Assembly (NCBI GenBank): GCA_964634755.1
Contig: CAZWJH010000050.1
Location: 1-18,651 of the forward strand
Direction: 5' to 3'
DNA length: 18,651 nt
Source: JALXDT01 sp964634755
GTDB taxonomy: Bacteria > Acidobacteriota > Aminicenantia > JAMOAD01
Part shown: piece by piece, positions 14,911 to 18,651 of the stretch
How positions within the stretch are numbered: position 1 is the first letter of the stretch
Layout: every line of letters begins with the position of its first letter
The notes under the pieces: generated by a model
The model's input: only the letters and a program-made list of their open reading frames with translations
Told to the model about the DNA's origin: nothing
Databases searched by the model: none
Position numbers and translations under genes: made by a program

Positions 14911-15651
14911 TTATTCTGAAAGAAGTCCCATCAATTCCTGAACTCTTTTATCATCAGGATTCAGGTGTAATGCTTTCTTAAGTGTATCTTTGGCCTCTTT
15001 GATTTGATGGTTCATATAATAAGCATAAGCTAAGTGATAGAACAGAGTAGCATGATTGGGGTCTATTCTTTCCATCTTTTTAAAATAATAAATTGCTTCT
15101 TCATATTTTCCTATTGCATTTAGTGAGATTCCAATATGATAGTTAGCAATTGCAGATTCCGGATTTTTGTTTAATAATTTTTTGAAGTATTCAACTGACT
15201 TTTCATATTTGCCAGTGTGGTAATAAACAATTCCCAGCCAATAATATACCATTACGAATTCTTCATTGAGTTCAATAGTTTTTTCAAAGCTTAAAATAGA
15301 CTCTTCCAACATTCCTGATCTGTAATAGGCAAGTGCTATAGCATAATGAGCATCTGGATAATTATCATTAATTTCTATTGATTTTCTGAAGTGATAAATG
15401 GCTTTGTTTAAAACTCCAATAAGGTAATATGTGTCTCCTATGTTCTTGTGAATATACTCATTTTTCTCATATTGAAGAGCTTTTTCACAGTAAGCGATAG
15501 CATCTTTTAACTTTCCCTTTGCTTTTAAATCTCTCGATTTCCTTATGTAATACTCAGCCTTATCTTCAACCAAAGGGAAGCCGCAAAAAGGGCAAAATTT
15601 CCACTTTGGATCTATTACATTTCCACAATTTGGGCAAAGATTATTTGGCAT
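14911..15651 (-). CDS. zinc-ribbon and tetratricopeptide-repeat protein
   Basis: The 246-residue protein starts with a zinc ribbon (C6, C9, C20, C23 in CPNCG and FCPFCG) and continues with six consecutive 34-residue TPR units from about residue 32 to 234, with the typical A/G-Y and P positions. There is no signal peptide or membrane segment, so it should be cytoplasmic. TPR arrays bind other proteins; the partner is unknown. It is the last gene of the minus-strand operon, 10 bases after icd, with GGAGGAGGG before its ATG. I do not recognise a named family; no enzymatic domain is visible. Confidence 0.85.
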   Translation of the reverse strand: MPNNLCPNCGNVIDPKWKFCPFCGFPLVEDKAEYYIRKSRDLKAKGKLKDAIAYCEKALQYEKNEYIHKNIGDTYYLIGVLNKAIYHFRKSIEINDNYPDAHYAIALAYYRSGMLEESILSFEKTIELNEEFVMVYYWLGIVYYHTGKYEKSVEYFKKLLNKNPESAIANYHIGISLNAIGKYEEAIYYFKKMERIDPNHATLFYHLAYAYYMNHQIKEAKDTLKKALHLNPDDKRVQELMGLLSE

Positions 15652-15661
15652 CCCTCCTCCT

Positions 15662-16861
15662 TTACATATTTTTTACTATTTCATAGGCAAATTCTGAAGT
15701 TTTTATAGGGATTACATTCTCCATTTGTCTTGCAAGATCGTAAGTGACTTTTTTCTGCTGAATTGTTTTTTCCATGGCATTTACGGTAAGATCAGCTGCT
15801 TCTTTCCATCCTAAATATTCAAGCATCATAACACCTGAAAGAATAAGAGAGCCAGGATTAACCTTATCAAGTCCGGCATACTTGGGTGCAGTGCCATGGG
15901 TTGCTTCGAAGAGTGCCGTAAAGTCGGCTATATTGGCTCCAGGTGCCATTCCAAGACCTCCAACTTGAGCTGCTGCTGCATCAGAAATATAATCCCCGTT
16001 TAAATTGGGGAGAGCTAATACATCATACTCTGAAGATCTTGTTAAAATTTGCTGAAGCATATTGTCTGCAATCCTGTCATTTATAATGATTTTTCCTTCT
16101 GGTGCATCACCTGAAAGTTCAGATTCAAATACTACCTTATCTTTGAACTCCTCTTTTGCTACTTCATAACCCCATTCTTTGAAAGCTCCCTCTGTAAACT
16201 TCATTATATTTCCTTTATGAACAAGGGTAACCTTTTTCCTTCCATTATCAATTGTGTACTGTATGGCTTTTTTAACAAGTCTTTTTGTTGCGAATTCACT
16301 TATAGGCTTAATCCCTATTCCTGAATCTTTTTTTATATTTACTCCAAATTTATCCTTAAGAAACTCGATGAGTTCTTTTACCTCTTCCGAATCCTTTTTC
16401 CACTCAATCCCTGCATAAACATCTTCAGTGTTTTCTCTAAAAATTACAACATCAAGATTTTCTGGTTTTTTAACTGGTGCAGGAACACCCTTTATCCATT
16501 TAACAGGCCTTACACATGCGTAAAGATCAAGTTTTTGTCTTAATGCAACATTAAGGCTTCTAAAACCACCACCAACAGGAGTTGTAAGAGGGCCTTTTAT
16601 TGCTACAACATATTCTTCTATTATATCAAGCGTTTCTTGAGGGAGGTACTCTCCTTTAAGTTCTTTTGCCTTTTCACCAGCGTAAATCTCCAGCCATTCT
16701 ATTTTCTTTTTCCCTCCATATGCCTTTTCAACAGCTCCATCAAGGACAATTTTCATTGCTCTTGTAATATCAGGACCTATTCCGTCTCCTTCGATAAAAG
16801 GGATTATAGGATTATTAGGAACTTTTAGTATATTGTTTTCTACTGTGATTTTTTCTCCCAT
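15662..16861 (-). CDS. icd: isocitrate dehydrogenase, NADP-type
   Basis: The 399-residue protein oxidatively decarboxylates isocitrate to 2-oxoglutarate. Substrate residues of the E. coli enzyme are all present: S102, N104, R108 (in RSLNVALRQ), R118, R142, Y149 and K217, plus metal ligands D290 and D294. The cofactor residues K327, Y328, V334, Y374 and R378 match the NADP-specific pattern. The serine that E. coli phosphorylates aligns with S102. These features argue against homoisocitrate or isopropylmalate dehydrogenase. AGGAGG precedes the ATG, 13 bases after the small hydro-lyase subunit gene. Confidence 0.95.
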   Translation of the reverse strand: MGEKITVENNILKVPNNPIIPFIEGDGIGPDITRAMKIVLDGAVEKAYGGKKKIEWLEIYAGEKAKELKGEYLPQETLDIIEEYVVAIKGPLTTPVGGGFRSLNVALRQKLDLYACVRPVKWIKGVPAPVKKPENLDVVIFRENTEDVYAGIEWKKDSEEVKELIEFLKDKFGVNIKKDSGIGIKPISEFATKRLVKKAIQYTIDNGRKKVTLVHKGNIMKFTEGAFKEWGYEVAKEEFKDKVVFESELSGDAPEGKIIINDRIADNMLQQILTRSSEYDVLALPNLNGDYISDAAAAQVGGLGMAPGANIADFTALFEATHGTAPKYAGLDKVNPGSLILSGVMMLEYLGWKEAADLTVNAMEKTIQQKKVTYDLARQMENVIPIKTSEFAYEIVKNM

Positions 16862-16874
16862 TCATTTCCTCCTA

Positions 16875-17375
16875 CTAAATTTTGTAATCACCATATTTGC
16901 TTATGTAATTTTCTATACCACCTTCATTTATCACATAAAGCATAAACTTTGGCATGGGAACGAATTTGTATTCTTTTCCTTTTGTTGTGTTTTTTACGAA
17001 CCCATTTGCAAGGTCAATTTCAAGGACATCACCTTCATCAATTTCATCAGCTTCTTTTATTTCAATTAAGGGAAGTCCTATATTTACAGCATTCCTATAA
17101 AAAATCCGTGCAAAAGATTTTGCAATAATTGCTGCAACACCTGCTAGTTTTATTATTCTTGGGGCGTGCTCTCTTGAGGAGCCAAGTCCGAAATTCCTTC
17201 CGGCTACTATGATATCTCCCTTCTCCACTTTTGAGGCAAAATCCTCTCTTGCATCTTCAAGTACGTGCTTTGCAAGTTCAGGAAGATTTGTTCTCAGGTG
17301 AAAGTATCTTCCGGGAGCTATGTGATCTGTTGATATATCATCTCCAAATTTCCAAACTTTTCCTTTTAATATCAT
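16875..17375 (-). CDS. LeuD/HacB-family hydro-lyase small subunit (isopropylmalate, homoaconitate or citrate isomerase)
   Basis: The 166-residue protein is the swivel-domain subunit of an aconitase-superfamily enzyme. It has GDDISTDHIAPGRY (11-24), NFGLGSSREHAP (61-72) and AKSFARIFYRNAVNIGLPLIE (85-105). The length fits the short archaeal/thermophile type rather than the roughly 200-residue E. coli LeuD. The substrate-specificity loop after the tyrosine reads FHLRTN (25-30), which is neither the YLRT of characterised homoaconitases nor the YLV-type of isopropylmalate isomerases. GLG replaces the GCG common in the family. It lies 12 bases after the large subunit and before icd; substrate uncertain. 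Confidence 0.85.
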   Translation of the reverse strand: MILKGKVWKFGDDISTDHIAPGRYFHLRTNLPELAKHVLEDAREDFASKVEKGDIIVAGRNFGLGSSREHAPRIIKLAGVAAIIAKSFARIFYRNAVNIGLPLIEIKEADEIDEGDVLEIDLANGFVKNTTKGKEYKFVPMPKFMLYVINEGGIENYISKYGDYKI

Positions 17376-17387
17376 ATTCTACCTCCT

Positions 17388-18641
17388 TTATTGTAAATAA
17401 TCTCTGGGGTCAGTTATTTCCCCCGTGATTGCAGATGCAGCTGCTGTAGCCGGTGAGGCTAAGTAGATTTCTCCTTTTGGATTTCCCATTCTGCCCAAGA
17501 AATTTCTATTTTGTGTGGATAAAACTTTTTCATTATCTCCTAGAACTCCTTCGTGAACTCCAACACAAGGTCCACAACCAGGAGCCATTATTGCTGCTCC
17601 TGCATCAATAAAGATATCAAAAAGGCCTTCTTTAAGTGCTTTTTTGTAGACATCTCTTGAAGCCGGTACTACTATTAACCTTATATCAGGGTGTTTTTTT
17701 CTTCCTTTTAAAATTGAGGCAGCTATTCTCAAATCCTCAATTCTACCATTTGTGCAGGTACCGATGAAAACCTGATTTATCTTAACTCCTCTTGCTTCGC
17801 TTATCTTTCTTGTATTATCAACAGTATGCGGAAAAGATACTACTGGTTCCAAATTTGAAACATCTATTGTAAAAACCTTTTCATAATTGGCGTCAGGATC
17901 AGCCTTTATCTTTCTGAAATCATTCTCTCTCCCGTACTCTTTCAGGTATGCTTTTGTTGTTTCATCAGTTGGAATAAGTCCTGCTTTTGCTCCTGCCTCA
18001 ACAGCCATATTAGATATTGTAAGTCTTGCTTCCTGAGAAAGTTGGTCCAAAACTTCACCGGTAAATTCCATAGCTTTGTATGTTACTCCGTCCGCTCCGA
18101 TTGTTCCTATTATATGTAATATAATATCTTTTGAGTAAACACCTTCTGGAAGCCTCCCCTTTAATTCAAAGAGAAAAGTTTCGGGAACTTTTAACCACAC
18201 CTTTCCCAGTCCGAAAGCAAGAGCAAGATCAGTGGAACCCATCCCTGTTGAGAATGCTCCCAAACCTCCGCCAGTACAGGTATGGGAATCAGCTCCAACC
18301 AAAAGATCCCCTGGCTTTACATATTTTTCTGCCATTATTTGGTGAGAAACACCTTCTCCGACATCTGAAACCATGGCTCTTGTTCTTTTTGCAAAATCTC
18401 TTAAAATATTATGAGCATTTGAAAGCTCTTTTCTCGGACTTGGAGCAGCATGGTCTATAAAAAGTATTGCCTTGTCAGGTTTTACATCCTTAAATCCGAA
18501 TTTGTCAAATACCTCAACTGTTAAAGGACCTGTACCATCCTGAACAAGGGCAAGGTCAACTTTTGCTACTATTATTTCTCCCGGAATCACATCTTTTCCG
18601 GCTTTTTCAGAGAGTATCTTTTCCGCAATTGTTTTTCCCAT
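17388..18641 (-). CDS. LeuC/homoaconitase-family hydro-lyase large subunit
   Basis: The 417-residue protein is the Fe-S catalytic subunit. The three cluster cysteines are C296 (GTCTNGR), C356 and C359 (PGCGPCVG). Other family motifs are VQDGTGPL (33-40), DHAAPSP, GADSHTCTGGGLGAFSTGMG (116-135), NRNFLGRMG and ATAAASAITGEITDPR at the end. The size and motifs fit the LeuC2/HacA branch common in archaea and thermophilic bacteria. It pairs with the next gene downstream. The reaction, isopropylmalate, homoaconitate or citrate/isocitrate isomerisation, cannot be read from sequence alone; the adjacent icd favours citrate. AGGAGG precedes the ATG. Confidence 0.88.
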   Translation of the reverse strand: MGKTIAEKILSEKAGKDVIPGEIIVAKVDLALVQDGTGPLTVEVFDKFGFKDVKPDKAILFIDHAAPSPRKELSNAHNILRDFAKRTRAMVSDVGEGVSHQIMAEKYVKPGDLLVGADSHTCTGGGLGAFSTGMGSTDLALAFGLGKVWLKVPETFLFELKGRLPEGVYSKDIILHIIGTIGADGVTYKAMEFTGEVLDQLSQEARLTISNMAVEAGAKAGLIPTDETTKAYLKEYGRENDFRKIKADPDANYEKVFTIDVSNLEPVVSFPHTVDNTRKISEARGVKINQVFIGTCTNGRIEDLRIAASILKGRKKHPDIRLIVVPASRDVYKKALKEGLFDIFIDAGAAIMAPGCGPCVGVHEGVLGDNEKVLSTQNRNFLGRMGNPKGEIYLASPATAAASAITGEITDPRDYLQ

Positions 18642-18645
18642 TTTT

Positions 18646-18651
18646 CCTCCT
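18646..18651 (-). promoter_or_regulatory. Shine-Dalgarno of the large hydro-lyase subunit gene at the window edge
   Basis: AGGAGG on the minus strand, four bases before the ATG at 18641, supports that start. The sequence ends here, so the promoter of the minus-strand operon, and any further upstream gene in it, lies outside the window. Confidence 0.8.

Noticed and set aside
15662..16861. Homoisocitrate or 3-isopropylmalate dehydrogenase instead of isocitrate dehydrogenase
   Set aside because: The S-x-N-x-x-x-R substrate motif, the length near 400 residues and the K-Y/V/Y-R NADP determinants all match isocitrate dehydrogenase.
1..18651. CRISPR arrays, insertion sequences, tRNA or rRNA genes, phage or defence genes
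   Set aside because: No direct-repeat arrays, inverted-repeat-bounded transposase genes or RNA-gene signatures were seen, and coding regions fill nearly the whole window.

Overview
This AT-rich window is dominated by one unbroken plus-strand block of translation genes (positions 1 to 14853). It starts with the last codons of tuf and runs through the fused S10, spc and alpha ribosomal-protein operons in classical bacterial order: rpsJ-rplC-rplD-rplW-rplB-rpsS-rplV-rpsC-rplP-rpmC-rpsQ, then rplN-rplX-rplE-rpsN-rpsH-rplF-rplR-rpsE-rpmD-rplO-secY-adk-map-infA-rpmJ, then rpsM-rpsK-rpsD-rpoA-rplQ. Genes are separated by at most about 20 bases, and several overlap by ATGA or TGATG junctions. I found no room for an internal promoter or terminator of ordinary size. 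A strong intrinsic terminator follows rplQ.

The right part (14911 to the edge) is a convergent minus-strand operon read from right to left. It encodes a LeuC/homoaconitase-type large subunit with three Fe-S cysteines, a LeuD/HacB-type small subunit, an NADP-type isocitrate dehydrogenase, and a zinc-ribbon plus TPR protein of unknown role. Spacings are 10 to 13 bases, each with a strong AGGAGG-like Shine-Dalgarno. The two transcription units meet at one hairpin that has a T-run on both strands, so it can terminate both.

The organism is a bacterium: gene order, alpha subunit with CTD, SecY of the bacterial type and Shine-Dalgarno starts all say so. AT-rich DNA, purine-rich coding strands, almost exclusive AGA/AGG arginine codons, Lys/Glu/Ile-rich proteins and a full set of zinc-binding versions of S4, S14, L36, L24 and adenylate kinase suggest an anaerobic and probably thermophilic lineage. 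I could not assign a phylum.

The translation block is ordinary, with a few small oddities (an S17 tail overlapping rplN, TTG starts for secY and rpsM). The most interesting part is the minus-strand operon. A LeuCD-family hydro-lyase placed directly before a true isocitrate dehydrogenase suggests a two-subunit enzyme acting as aconitase, or as a homoaconitase-like enzyme, to feed 2-oxoglutarate synthesis. This is inference from context and needs testing. I found no CRISPR array, mobile element, tRNA, rRNA or clearly novel multi-gene system.
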